Shown here one piece after another: positions 1 to 7,993 of a stretch of DNA of 64,000 nt. The stretch is from Fibrobacterota bacterium (GTDB lineage Bacteria; Fibrobacterota; Chitinivibrionia; Chitinivibrionales; Chitinispirillaceae). Position 1 is the first letter of the stretch; every line of letters begins with the position of its first letter. The position numbers and the translations under genes were made by a program. The notes below the pieces were generated by a model. The model had not been told where the DNA came from. It searched no databases and was given only the letters and a program-made list of their open reading frames with translations. Where the stretch lies: positions 1-64,000 of the forward strand of contig JAEYNR010000082.1 in the NCBI GenBank assembly GCA_023412475.1. Reading direction: 5' to 3'.

Positions 1-77
1 CTTCATCTTATCACCTTTTGAGTGTTGATTTAATTCCAGCTATTATAAGTTATGTCACCTATAATTTACTGTATTAA

Positions 78-99
78 ACGCCTCAAAGGGTGTTTTTTT
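78..99 (+). terminator. Possible Rho-independent terminator
   Basis: A short stem (ACGCC pairing with GGTGT through one G-U) encloses a six-base loop and is followed directly by six or seven T. It would end transcription of something left of the window. It lies just before the surviving tail of jetC, which suggests the tail was joined to foreign sequence. Confidence 0.35.
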
Positions 100-116
100 A
101 TGTCAATATATCGTCC

Positions 117-239
117 AATTTAGGTGAACCTTATGTGGCAAGTGTAGGGTTTGTTTACAATCCTGAGGGGTGTGAATCTCTTTTACGCAACCTCACCATA
201 GAAGAGTACAGAGTTGAAAAAGAAGCAAACACAAAATGA
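117..239 (+). pseudogene. jetC: 3' remnant of jetC (Wadjet SMC-like ATPase)
   Basis: About forty codons are open in one frame and end in a TGA that overlaps the jetD start (ATGA). They encode a tail containing EPYVASVGFVYNPEG and LRNLTIEEYR, which I recognise as the extreme C-terminus of Wadjet JetC proteins. Upstream of it there is a stop codon in the same frame and a terminator-like hairpin, and nothing resembling the Walker B/signature region that should precede it. JetC is the SMC-like ATPase of the JetABCD plasmid-cleaving system, so only its tail survives here. The identification rests on remembered family sequence and should be aligned. Confidence 0.6.
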
Positions 240-1393
240 ACAGTTCACAGAAACAATGGACCACTTTAACGCAGATTAAGTCGATTGTTGGGAAAAAATG
301 GAACAATGGTATCTTTCTGAGAGACTATATTGAACCCACTGATCTCTTTCCTTTCAGAGTTGCGATCCGTGGTCCGGGCCCTAAGGATTTGAGCACACAG
401 TTTGATCTCGCTCGTTCATGGGTTCTTCAATTTATGAACAATGATTCTAAACAACTTTTTCAGGTGAAGTGGCAACAGGTAAATAACAGGATTCTGGGTC
501 AGAATCAGTTACCTGTTGCAGTTGTGTTTTATTCAAGAGAAAACCTTCTTCGCTATATCAATAAAGAATCCGATTTTAAGCTGTTTATTCGTTCTTCACA
601 GTATATACTTGATACTTTTCCGGAATTGAGAGAGTGGGTATTAAAGCATCCATTTACGCTTATCGATAATTCATCTGATATTACACTACTAATAAGAATA
701 GCTGAATGGATAAAAACCACTCCAAGACCCGGTATTTACATAAGACAGCTAAGTCTGCCTGATATTGACACTAAATTTATTGAAAGACACAAGAAACTTC
801 TCACTGAATGGTTTGATACTATACTTGATTGGTCGGTTATAGATGAAACCTCAACTGGGGTCAGGGGGTTTGAGAGACGATATGGTTTTCTGGAAAAACC
901 GGTACAGATCCGATTCCGGATTCTGGATAAAAGCTGCTATATTAACGGTCTTTCAGATTTGACAATTCGGGCTGATGAGTTTTGTATGTTGAACCCGGAT
1001 ATAGACACTGTATTTGTCACAGAGAACGACACCAGCGGACTTGCGTTTCCTATGGTCAAAAAAAGTATCATCCTTTTTGGTCGGGGTTATGGATTTGAGT
1101 ACCTTCAAAATGCAGAATGGCTTCATGATAAAAAGATCATGTACTGGGGCGATATAGACACACATGGATTTGTTATTCTAAGTCAGTTTCGGAAACTGTT
1201 TCCATCGGTGAAATCATTTCTGATGGATCGTGGTACATTGCTCTCTTATAAGCAGTACTGGGTAGAAGAGAAGACATCATCTGAAGCGGTACCGGACAAT
1301 CTGAGTGCAGAGGAATACAGGCTATACAATGATTTGCAATCAAATTTACTTGGAGAGCGGGTACGGCTTGAGCAGGAGTTTATTTCCGTTTGA
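236..1393 (+). CDS. jetD: Wadjet anti-plasmid system nuclease subunit JetD
   Basis: A 385-residue protein with the two-part layout of JetD: an N-terminal DUF3322 region (about 1-190) and a C-terminal DUF2220 Toprim-like region (about 200-380). The Toprim acidic residues can be seen as E263 in VTEN and D306/D308 in YWGDIDTHGF. In characterised Wadjet systems JetD is the nuclease that cuts circular plasmid DNA after JetABC (an SMC-MukB-like complex) has extruded it. The start overlaps the jetC stop as ATGA, the expected translational coupling. Only the tail of jetC remains upstream, so the protein is complete but probably lacks partners unless they are encoded elsewhere. Family assignment is confident; activity is doubtful. 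Confidence 0.85.
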   Translation: MNSSQKQWTTLTQIKSIVGKKWNNGIFLRDYIEPTDLFPFRVAIRGPGPKDLSTQFDLARSWVLQFMNNDSKQLFQVKWQQVNNRILGQNQLPVAVVFYSRENLLRYINKESDFKLFIRSSQYILDTFPELREWVLKHPFTLIDNSSDITLLIRIAEWIKTTPRPGIYIRQLSLPDIDTKFIERHKKLLTEWFDTILDWSVIDETSTGVRGFERRYGFLEKPVQIRFRILDKSCYINGLSDLTIRADEFCMLNPDIDTVFVTENDTSGLAFPMVKKSIILFGRGYGFEYLQNAEWLHDKKIMYWGDIDTHGFVILSQFRKLFPSVKSFLMDRGTLLSYKQYWVEEKTSSEAVPDNLSAEEYRLYNDLQSNLLGERVRLEQEFISV

Positions 1394-1508
1394 TTATGTG
1401 AAGAGGTCTTTGATTTGGAGAAGGGGTATGCTTGCATTTTATAAAGAGTTTTAATAAATTAAGTATTGCGGGTTGTTTCGGGTTTCGTGCCTGGTATAAA
1501 GATTAACA

Positions 1509-1614
1509 CGAGTAACACGAATCAGAACCCAAACCCATCTATTAAAGTTTTTCCTTTTCGCAGGTATTCCTATTACTATCACTTGTGTAATTGGTCCCTA
1601 TTTATATTAAAAAC
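1509..1614 (+). repeat. Conserved leader of Rpn-family gene, copy 1
   Basis: This stretch before the first Rpn gene (CACGAATCAGAA, TTAAAGTTTTTCCTTTTCGC, AGGTATTC, CTATTTATATTAAAA) recurs almost unchanged at 36010-36130 before the intact copy and in part at 42440-42515. Non-coding conservation that travels with the gene suggests the leader moves with it or carries its promoter. Confidence 0.7.
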
Positions 1615-2550
1615 ATGCGACAAAAACACCATAACTGATTCGTACGCATATTTAATTACCCCCAACTTGTTGAAGATCTTCTCAGATCTTTCGTGCATGA
1701 AGATTTTGTAAAAGAGCTGGATTTCAAATCATTAAAGAAGCTTGATCCTAACTTTATACCTGTCTCGGAAAAATCTCGTCATGCTGATGTAATCTATGAA
1801 ATAAAGTCCCATGGCCAGACCTCCTACATCTACATTTTTATCGAGTTTCAGTCCACAGTCGACCGGTTCATGGCTTTGCGGATGGCCAGATATACGCTGG
1901 AATTCTATGATCAATTACGAAGAAGCCGAAAGTTGAAGTTTTTTTACCCGTCATTTTCTATTCTCATTTCTAATTCCGACCAGAGGTGGGATGCGCCTAA
2001 GAGCTTAAGCGAGCTGTTCTATGATTCATCGGTTCCTAAGGAGTATATGCCGGAGTTCAGGTATTTCAAAATTATAATAAATGAAATATCTAAACGTGAT
2101 CTAGTAGAGCTGCGAAACGCGGTATCTGCAGCTTTCTATATTGAAAACAACAATCCTGTGGAGTTAAATGAAAACTGGGATGAGTTGGTGAGTATTTTGA
2201 AAGAAGTGATAAACAGGGCATGGGGAGCTGAAATAGTACAAGACATAATTAATAGGATTTTTCAGATTTATAAAATCGAAGAGAACTCGAAATTGATTAC
2301 AGGTATTAATGACTTAGGGGAGGTTAAAAATATGCTGGAAACAAGAGCAAAAGAATGGGAAAGGGAAGTTTGGGAGAAGGGCATTGAAAAGGGTATAGAG
2401 AAGGGCATGGTGAAGGGCATTGAGAAGAGAAATGAACAAATAGCTTTAAATATGATTAGAAATAAAGAGACAGATGAAAAAATTGCACTTTACACAGGTT
2501 TGCCAATGGAAAGGATTGCAGAGATTCGCGAAAGTGTTAAAAAAGAATGA
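1615..2550 (+). pseudogene. Rpn family recombination-promoting nuclease/putative transposase, early nonsense codon
   Basis: Compared with the intact paralogue at 36131-37066, this copy opens with the same residues (MRQKHHN) and then has TGA where the paralogue has TGG (Trp8), at 1636-1638. The frame continues unbroken after that to 2550. A GTG at 1693 could restart translation and give 285 residues without the first 26. The core shows the PD-(D/E)XK pattern of the family (RHADVIYEI then IEFQST, the usual E-x-Q form) and the C-terminus has the charged EKGIEKGIEKG-type repeats typical of Rpn proteins. RpnA-like proteins are DNA endonucleases that stimulate RecA-independent recombination. A single substitution suggests recent inactivation or reduced expression. 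Confidence 0.75.
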
Positions 2551-2671
2551 AATGAGTCGGAAGCTGCTTTGTAAGGCTCAATAAACATCTCTGTTAAGTA
2601 ATTCTTTTTCGTGATCATTAAGTGTAATTAGTGGTTTATCTTATCTGAAGGAAATAACTCAAGAGGTGAAA

Positions 2672-2812
2672 TATGCCGGAGAGTTAGTGCGCTAATTAAT
2701 AATTCATCGGTACCTATGAGGAATAGATGTCGAAGTCCGAGTATTTCAAATTATAATAAATACTCAATTGTGATCTGGCAAAGCGGTACAATGCATTGTT
2801 TTTAGTAGAAAA
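2672..2812 (+). pseudogene. Degraded internal fragment of an Rpn family gene
   Basis: The stretch reading ATTCATCGGTACCTATGAGG and then GAGTATTTCAAATTATAAT aligns with the middle of the neighbouring Rpn gene (about 2015-2150) with many substitutions and small indels. No frame is open. It is an old partial tandem copy lying about 120 bp after the first one. Confidence 0.65.
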
Positions 2813-2992
2813 GGTTGTTCCCTGGTTTCAGCTGAAATTCTGATGCTTCAACTCAACAATCATCCATTTGCACTCTTCAGATTCTCTCTCAATTTACGGC
2901 AGTGTGCTTTTCGTCTTTTTTCTAGAAAAATCTTAATACAATAATTCTTTGGAAATTGGATAGAAAATATTATTTTAGAAAACTAATCTTTT

Positions 2993-3065
<73 letters not shown>

Positions 3066-3076
3066 CCTAAAAAATG

Positions 3077-3116
3077 GGCTCAGAACGCTAAATTAAAGGG
3101 TTTTGAGCCTTTTTTA
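3077..3116 (+). terminator. Rho-independent terminator of tRNA-Lys
   Basis: GGCTCAGAAC pairs with GTTTTGAGCC (10 bp, one G-U) around a short A/T-rich loop and is followed by six or seven T. Confidence 0.85.
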
Positions 3117-3542
3117 TTTTTGTAATCTTTAATTTAACTACTCTGTTTTCCCCTGCATTTCTACAGAAAACCGGACACCTGACCGGACACTTTAACCGGG
3201 CACAAATGTACAAACTTTTCTGTTTGAATGCCTGATTATGGGAATAATTCTGCATTGCATACTACTGTAGTTTTTTTTAAAAATTATAATACAATAATTC
3301 TGTTAAATTTCGTGTATTAATGACTGTTTTTTTCGGTAGAAGAGTCAGAAGAGTTAACAAAATAGGTATTCCAGGGTATGTAGGAATCAGAAAATATGGC
3401 CAAATTTTGTGCAATGTTAGTGCAATATGTGCTACACATTTACACCTTTTATCACAAGGTTTTATATATACCGATGATGCAGAAAAGCTCAAAGAGATGG
3501 TTAAAGATGAGTTTTTCTCAAAGATATAATAATTAGTATAGG
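3117..3542. other. Intergenic stretch after tRNA-Lys
   Basis: No convincing gene. A 69-codon frame exists at 3320-3529 on the plus strand but has no clear ribosome site or recognisable domain. Around 3169-3200 the short direct repeat CCGGACAC/CCGGACAC/CCGGGCAC is visible; a similar ACCGGGCAC occurs near 12630. Confidence 0.5.
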
Positions 3543-5081
3543 TTAAGATTTCTGCATTTGCTGCTGAAGTGTTATCTCAATAAATTCAGCAGGTCGAATT
3601 AGGGCTACAAGCACAGTTATTCTCATAATACCCTCCAGAATATCTTCAGGTGTCATAGTATCGCCCAAACCTATATGCACCTCAAAAGCATCACCAGGAC
3701 TGGTTCCGGCTAATCCACCCCGTTTCCATATTCCCAATAAAAAGTTATCAATCATTTCTTTAACAGAGATCCAGGTGTTTGCAGTGTTGTTCTCAAAAAC
3801 ATAAGCCTTTGCTGCAAGCTTAATAGATTCTTCCAGCATTATCATAGTGCGGCGGACATTAATGTATCTCCAATCAAGACTGTTACTATCCAGTGTTCTT
3901 GCACCCCATACAATCGTTCCCTCACCGCTAAATAGTCGTATTGCATTTATAGATTTTCCCTGAATAACATTGAGATCTTCCTGCTGCTCATGAGTGATAT
4001 TCACTGATGGAGAAATTACACTGGCTACACTTACATTAGCCGGGGCTTTCCAGACCCCTCGTGTATTATCTACCATGGTATAAATTCCGGCCATAGCAGC
4101 AGCCGGTGGAAGCAGATTGAGCTTCTTTTTTAATTCACTGATTATAGCATTGAATACAGGGCTGATAGTTACCAGAGTCGTATTGAGGATAACCTTTTCA
4201 CTCTCTTCCAGACTCGCACTCTCTTCAAGTTTCTTAAGTTCATCATTGACCGGACTGCTATCATCTTCCTTGATCAAATGTTCATCTCTTATTACCGCAG
4301 CAAGAACTTTAGGGTCATCAATATTTTCAAAACTCAGATTCCTATCCTGAACAATTGATGTATTAAGCCAGGGATAATAAGCTACGGAATAATTCAGGTA
4401 TTTTATGCCTATTTGATTTCTGAAATTGTTTATGCAATCACCAGCTGGATCGGTTCTGCTCTTGTAACCATCATAAACATCAAGAATAGCAATCCGGTTT
4501 CTCATATCAAGACCACAATGTTTCATCGTTGCCTGCTGCAGGGCATAGCAATCATCGGCTTTAAGAAAAACGGCCTCAGGAATTATCAACATTGTAGGTT
4601 CCTGCTCTATTTTTAATTCGTCAATTACAGCTTCTAATTTGCTTTTATCAATATCCTCCTCATAATTCCCAACAGAAATAACATAGCAGGGGCCTCCGCC
4701 ATTATTGAAAAACATCAGTATGCTGTAATAAAAAGTATAGCGTTGAGAGGACATGGTTAAACTATAGGAATCGTTTCGCAAAATAAAATCGATCTCTGGA
4801 GCATCCTCTTTTGCCGGATCAATCTTTTCGATTTTAAATCTGGATATTGGTGCGCTACCAAAATACTGATGATATTCAGCTAATGAGGTGATTCTCCAGG
4901 GCTTGTTTTTAAGTGATTTGCCGGCATTAATTGCTTTCTCTGTATAACCAATAAATGCCGGAATTGCTGTTGCAACTTCGACTGCTGAATTCGGGAATGC
5001 ACTTTTCTCGACAATGTACACTCCGGGTGTTTCCATTGCTCCCATTGGACCATCCTTACTGGCCCCGGACATAATATTCAT
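3543..5081 (-). CDS. Contractile tail sheath protein (phage tail / extracellular contractile injection type)
   Basis: Up to 512 residues. The N-terminus METPGVYIVEKSAFPNS followed by VATAIPAFIGYTEKA is the classic start of sheath subunits from phage-tail-like contractile systems (Afp/Pvc-type). The C-terminus, with GARTL, the WRYINVRRTMIMLEESI region and LIRPAEFIEI, is the conserved sheath domain with the handshake arm. The start is uncertain: ATG at 5081 has poor upstream sequence, while AAGGATGG precedes an internal ATG (Met13), and Met16 directly begins the family motif. It lies 18 bp behind the helix-turn-helix gene on the same strand. Tube, baseplate, spike and AAA+ ATPase genes are absent from the window, so it is an orphan here. 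Family confidence is high; the role is unknown. Confidence 0.88.
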   Translation of the reverse strand: MNIMSGASKDGPMGAMETPGVYIVEKSAFPNSAVEVATAIPAFIGYTEKAINAGKSLKNKPWRITSLAEYHQYFGSAPISRFKIEKIDPAKEDAPEIDFILRNDSYSLTMSSQRYTFYYSILMFFNNGGGPCYVISVGNYEEDIDKSKLEAVIDELKIEQEPTMLIIPEAVFLKADDCYALQQATMKHCGLDMRNRIAILDVYDGYKSRTDPAGDCINNFRNQIGIKYLNYSVAYYPWLNTSIVQDRNLSFENIDDPKVLAAVIRDEHLIKEDDSSPVNDELKKLEESASLEESEKVILNTTLVTISPVFNAIISELKKKLNLLPPAAAMAGIYTMVDNTRGVWKAPANVSVASVISPSVNITHEQQEDLNVIQGKSINAIRLFSGEGTIVWGARTLDSNSLDWRYINVRRTMIMLEESIKLAAKAYVFENNTANTWISVKEMIDNFLLGIWKRGGLAGTSPGDAFEVHIGLGDTMTPEDILEGIMRITVLVALIRPAEFIEITLQQQMQKS

Positions 5082-5099
5082 ATCCGGGGTTTTGCCAAG

Positions 5100-5504
5100 T
5101 TACTTCTTCTTTTTAACAACCTTTTTCTTTACTACTTTTGCTGGAGCTGGTTTCTTTACAGATACTTTCTTTGTAACTTTTTTACTGACAGCAGGAGCTT
5201 TTTTTGTAGTCTTTTTTTTAGCTGCTTTTTTTGTAACCGCAGTGGCTTCATTAATAATTCTATATGTTTGAGGAATTGAAAGATCGTACTTCTTAGCTAG
5301 TGATTCGACGCTTTTTCCGGCCTCACGCAGTTTAACGATCTCACTGTTTCTTTCTTTATTTCCAGCAATTCTTGATTCGATTCCATATTTTTTACGGAGC
5401 TGGTGAACTGCCTGTCTAGTAATACCGAATTCATCTCCAATCCTTGCATCTGTTTTCAATTTCTTTTGAAGTCTTATCAATTCTGCTTTACTAATTTTTG
5501 CCAT
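5100..5504 (-). CDS. Helix-turn-helix protein with histone-H1-like lysine-rich tail
   Basis: A 134-residue protein. Residues 1-90 hold two short helix-turn-helix-like segments: one around ARIGDEFGITRQAVHQLRKK, and a resolvase-like one around KLREAGKSVESLAKKYDLS. The last 47 residues contain 21 lysines in KK/KKK blocks with Ala, Val, Thr and Pro, as in histone H1-like or HU-tail extensions that bind DNA non-specifically. It has a good ribosome site (AAGGAG, nine bases before ATG). The inferred role is a nucleoid-associated or regulatory DNA-binding protein. It sits immediately upstream of the sheath gene and probably shares its transcript. No specific family name is claimed. Confidence 0.7.
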   Translation of the reverse strand: MAKISKAELIRLQKKLKTDARIGDEFGITRQAVHQLRKKYGIESRIAGNKERNSEIVKLREAGKSVESLAKKYDLSIPQTYRIINEATAVTKKAAKKKTTKKAPAVSKKVTKKVSVKKPAPAKVVKKKVVKKKK

Positions 5505-5849
5505 TTACGAAAACTCCTTTTAAAAATATTGTTTTTATTATGTATCAGTTTGTGTTCAATATAATACATTTAATGTAATTAAAATCAATCACATTCAATC
5601 AAGTGATTAGAATTTATAGTACTTTCTTACTTATATTTCAACAAAAGCAGCTAATTTATTCGGCTTCGTTTGTTAAAATCAGGAGATGTACTTTAAAAAT
5701 AAGGGTTTCAATTCAATGAGTTGTGATTTCAGTTGATATTAAATTCTCTCCGATGAGACATGAACTTCTTCTACTCAAAGCTAAAATCGAAGTAATTGAA
5801 AGAAAACTGAAATTCTACAGATCCGGCATAATGAACCCGCATATCCGGC
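5505..5849. other. Intergenic stretch upstream of the HTH gene
   Basis: A/T-rich; presumably carries the promoter of the minus-strand HTH-sheath pair. A 41-codon plus-strand frame starting at 5753 (MRHELLLLKAKIEVIERKL) has no supporting signal. Nothing else recognisable. Confidence 0.4.
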
Positions 5850-6242
5850 CTACAATTTCTCAGCCCATTTCCGAATGAACACCGTGACATCTGCCTTGTC
5901 CAGTTCGCCATTGGCCACCGAAAGAACCAGATCGGCGAATTTTTTCTGCGGTGCTGTGAAATCGTAACCGTTAAGAGCTAAAAAAACAAGTGTGGATACG
6001 GCTCCAACCCGCTTGCTTCCATCGATAAACAGATGGTTCTTCACTATGTGAAACAGGTAGTTGGCTGCCATTTCGTAGATATCGGTGTGAAGATATTTGC
6101 CTCCAAACGTGGCCGCTGGCATTCCGAGCGCCGACTTGAGCAATTCCAGATCACGAACTCCCAGCGAGCCACCGTAGCGAGTTATTTGATCCTTGTGGAT
6201 TTCGAGTACTTCGGACAAACTCAGGAATCTGTATTCAGCCAT
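5850..6242 (-). CDS. doc: Doc-like death-on-curing toxin (Fic fold)
   Basis: A 130-residue protein matching Doc in length and layout. It has an N-terminal ITRYGGSLGVRDLELLKSAL, then YLHTDIYEMAANYLFHIV, then the Fic-type motif H70-LFIDGSKR-V79 and the C-terminal LALNGYDF. In phage P1, Doc phosphorylates EF-Tu and is neutralised by Phd. Here the motif has Ser at the position usually occupied by Asn/Ala in DGNKR/DANKR, which could affect activity. Doc is normally second in the operon after its antitoxin. The 400 bases upstream hold only short interrupted frames and no Phd- or AbrB-like gene, so it appears to lack a partner. The start ATG has a weak ribosome site. Confidence 0.85.
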   Translation of the reverse strand: MAEYRFLSLSEVLEIHKDQITRYGGSLGVRDLELLKSALGMPAATFGGKYLHTDIYEMAANYLFHIVKNHLFIDGSKRVGAVSTLVFLALNGYDFTAPQKKFADLVLSVANGELDKADVTVFIRKWAEKL

Positions 6243-6649
6243 AGGTTACTCTGCCAGCTTAATGAATCAGCAGCAGCTTATTTGTCACACTTTAAATTGC
6301 GAAGCGAATGGAAGCGGCCTGTTCAAGAGCACATAATCTTAAATCTCACAGATATACCGATGTAAAATCTTGTACTGGTTAATAAGTTGTAAAAGGGGTG
6401 AAAATACCGTCTGTACTATTTCTTCGATTTAAAATTTACTATTGTTTTCCACTCTATCAAAATTGAGAGGAAGGTAAAAAGTAAGGAATGACTTTTTCTA
6501 ATACTGTTCGAATCAGTCCGTATTCTTTATTAGAATAACTTTTTGTGGTATGAGTTTTAGCCGCAAGCGTGAGGCGGACATACCCAGAAATTTATAACCT
6601 GAATTAAAAAAGGGTATCTAAATATGAATTCAGGATAAAGGAGGGGATT
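6243..6649. other. Divergent intergenic region between doc and the M50 protease
   Basis: This is where an antitoxin gene would be expected, but all frames on the minus strand are broken by stops (for example after about 13 codons of one candidate). The right end has the strong ribosome site AAAGGAGGGG for the protease. Confidence 0.5.
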
Positions 6650-7819
6650 ATGTTCGGAAAAAGTATAACCCTGTTTAAATTGCTGGGCTTTGAGGTCCGC
6701 ATCGATGGCAGTTGGATAATTATCGCATTACTGATCACTTGGTCACTGGCTCAAGGGGTTTTCCCTTTGTATGACAATACTCTCAGTCCAGCAACCTATT
6801 GGATTTTAGGTGTTTCTGGCGCTCTTGGACTCTTCGGTTCCATCATCCTTCACGAGCTGTCCCATTCATTGGTAGCCAGAAGATTTGGGCTTCCCATGAG
6901 AGGGATTACTCTTTTTGTTTTTGGTGGAATTGCAGAAATGGATGAAGAGCCTCCTAGTCCTAAAGCAGAGTTTTTTATGGCAATTGCGGGACCACTGGCA
7001 AGTATTGCCATCGGTTTTATCTGCATAGCCGTCATGAATGTAGGAATAAATTTTGCATGGCCCAGCCCCCCGATAATGGTTTTAAATTACCTGGGGGTTA
7101 TTAATATCATTCTGGCAATATTTAACATGCTTCCGGCATTTCCGCTTGATGGAGGCAGAGTTTTAAGATCTATTCTGTGGGGATGGAAAAAAAATATCCG
7201 CTGGGCTACGCGGGTGTCTGCATTTATCGGTTCCGGCTTTGGGCTGATGCTCATTTTTTTAGGGATTTTTTCAGTTTTTGCCGGTGGAGTAATTGGTGGA
7301 ATCTGGTGGGCATTAATTGGCCTGTTCCTCAGAAATGCTTCAAAAATGTCTTATCAGAGCATTCTTGTGAAAGAGGCACTGCAAGGAGAGACAATTGAAC
7401 GGTTTATGAAACCGCAAACAGTAACAGTTGCACCAGAAACCACAGTTGATCAACTGGTAGAGGACTTTGCCTACAAATATCATTTCAACAGCTATCCAGT
7501 AGTAAATGGTTCGCAACCTATGAGTGTGGTAAATATCAATGATGTTAAAAATATCCCCAGGGAAGAGTGGAATGAACACACTGTTAACGAGTTGGCAAAA
7601 CCTTTTTCTACCGATAATACGGTAACATTTGATGATAATGCAATCAAGGCACTTTCTGTAATGAATAAAACCGGTAATTCCAGGCTTCTGGTTGTTGATC
7701 ATGGGGGAAAGCTTTTAGGTGCCGTTGCAATGAATGATTTAATTAAGTTTATTTCGATGAAACTGAATCTTGAAGAAGAGGATATTGACCAGACAACCGG
7801 ATCAGGAAAACAGGAGTAG
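6650..7819 (+). CDS. Site-2 protease family membrane metalloprotease with CBS pair
   Basis: A 389-residue multi-pass membrane protein. The zinc motif H68-ELS-H72 lies in a transmembrane helix, and the second conserved motif NMLPAFPLDGGR supplies the third ligand (D167). A cytoplasmic pair of CBS domains occupies about 240-375. This is the Rip3/SpoIVFB-like branch of the M50 proteases, which cut membrane-embedded substrates such as anti-sigma factors; CBS domains usually sense adenine nucleotides. The ribosome site is AAAGGAGGGG. It is a single gene facing a convergent VIT transporter. No substrate candidate is evident nearby. Confidence 0.92.
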   Translation: MFGKSITLFKLLGFEVRIDGSWIIIALLITWSLAQGVFPLYDNTLSPATYWILGVSGALGLFGSIILHELSHSLVARRFGLPMRGITLFVFGGIAEMDEEPPSPKAEFFMAIAGPLASIAIGFICIAVMNVGINFAWPSPPIMVLNYLGVINIILAIFNMLPAFPLDGGRVLRSILWGWKKNIRWATRVSAFIGSGFGLMLIFLGIFSVFAGGVIGGIWWALIGLFLRNASKMSYQSILVKEALQGETIERFMKPQTVTVAPETTVDQLVEDFAYKYHFNSYPVVNGSQPMSVVNINDVKNIPREEWNEHTVNELAKPFSTDNTVTFDDNAIKALSVMNKTGNSRLLVVDHGGKLLGAVAMNDLIKFISMKLNLEEEDIDQTTGSGKQE

Positions 7820-7856
7820 TTCCTGGATTAGCAAGAAATCAATGCAAATAAATTAA

Positions 7857-7903
7857 CCCCAGAGGTAAATTGTTGATCTGTAAACTCTTCATCTCTGGGG
7901 CAC
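7857..7903. repeat. Stem-loop element between M50 and VIT genes (copy A)
   Basis: CCCCAGAG and CTCTGGGG face each other across about 30 bases just after the protease stop. There is no clear T run on either strand. A better preserved copy lies at 8820-8863 on the other side of the VIT gene. Confidence 0.65.
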
Positions 7904-7993
7904 AAATCGTCTGACTTTTTCACCCGACGATTTTCGTTTCAATCTGAATTCTGCTTTAAAGTCAAAAATATTTCCGTAACTTATTGGTTTCTC

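Noticed and set aside
236..1393. JetD considered as part of a complete, active defence system within the window
   Set aside because: jetA and jetB are absent and jetC is reduced to its tail; only a remnant can be claimed.
1636..1638. TGA in the Rpn gene considered as a recoded tryptophan codon
   Set aside because: Many other genes here stop at TGA at the expected family length (for example jetD, wbpB, the Rpn-adjacent operons), so TGA is a normal stop.
3320..3529. 69-codon plus-strand frame after tRNA-Lys
   Set aside because: No ribosome site, no recognisable domain and an opposing frame of similar length; treated as chance.
5753..5878. 41-codon frame beginning MRHELLLLKAKIEVIER, considered as a small protein
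   Set aside because: Overlaps the 3' end of doc on the other strand and lacks a ribosome site; possibly a stub but unsupported.
6033..6365. 110-codon plus-strand frame opposite doc
   Set aside because: Lies antisense to a well-supported Doc gene and has no family features.
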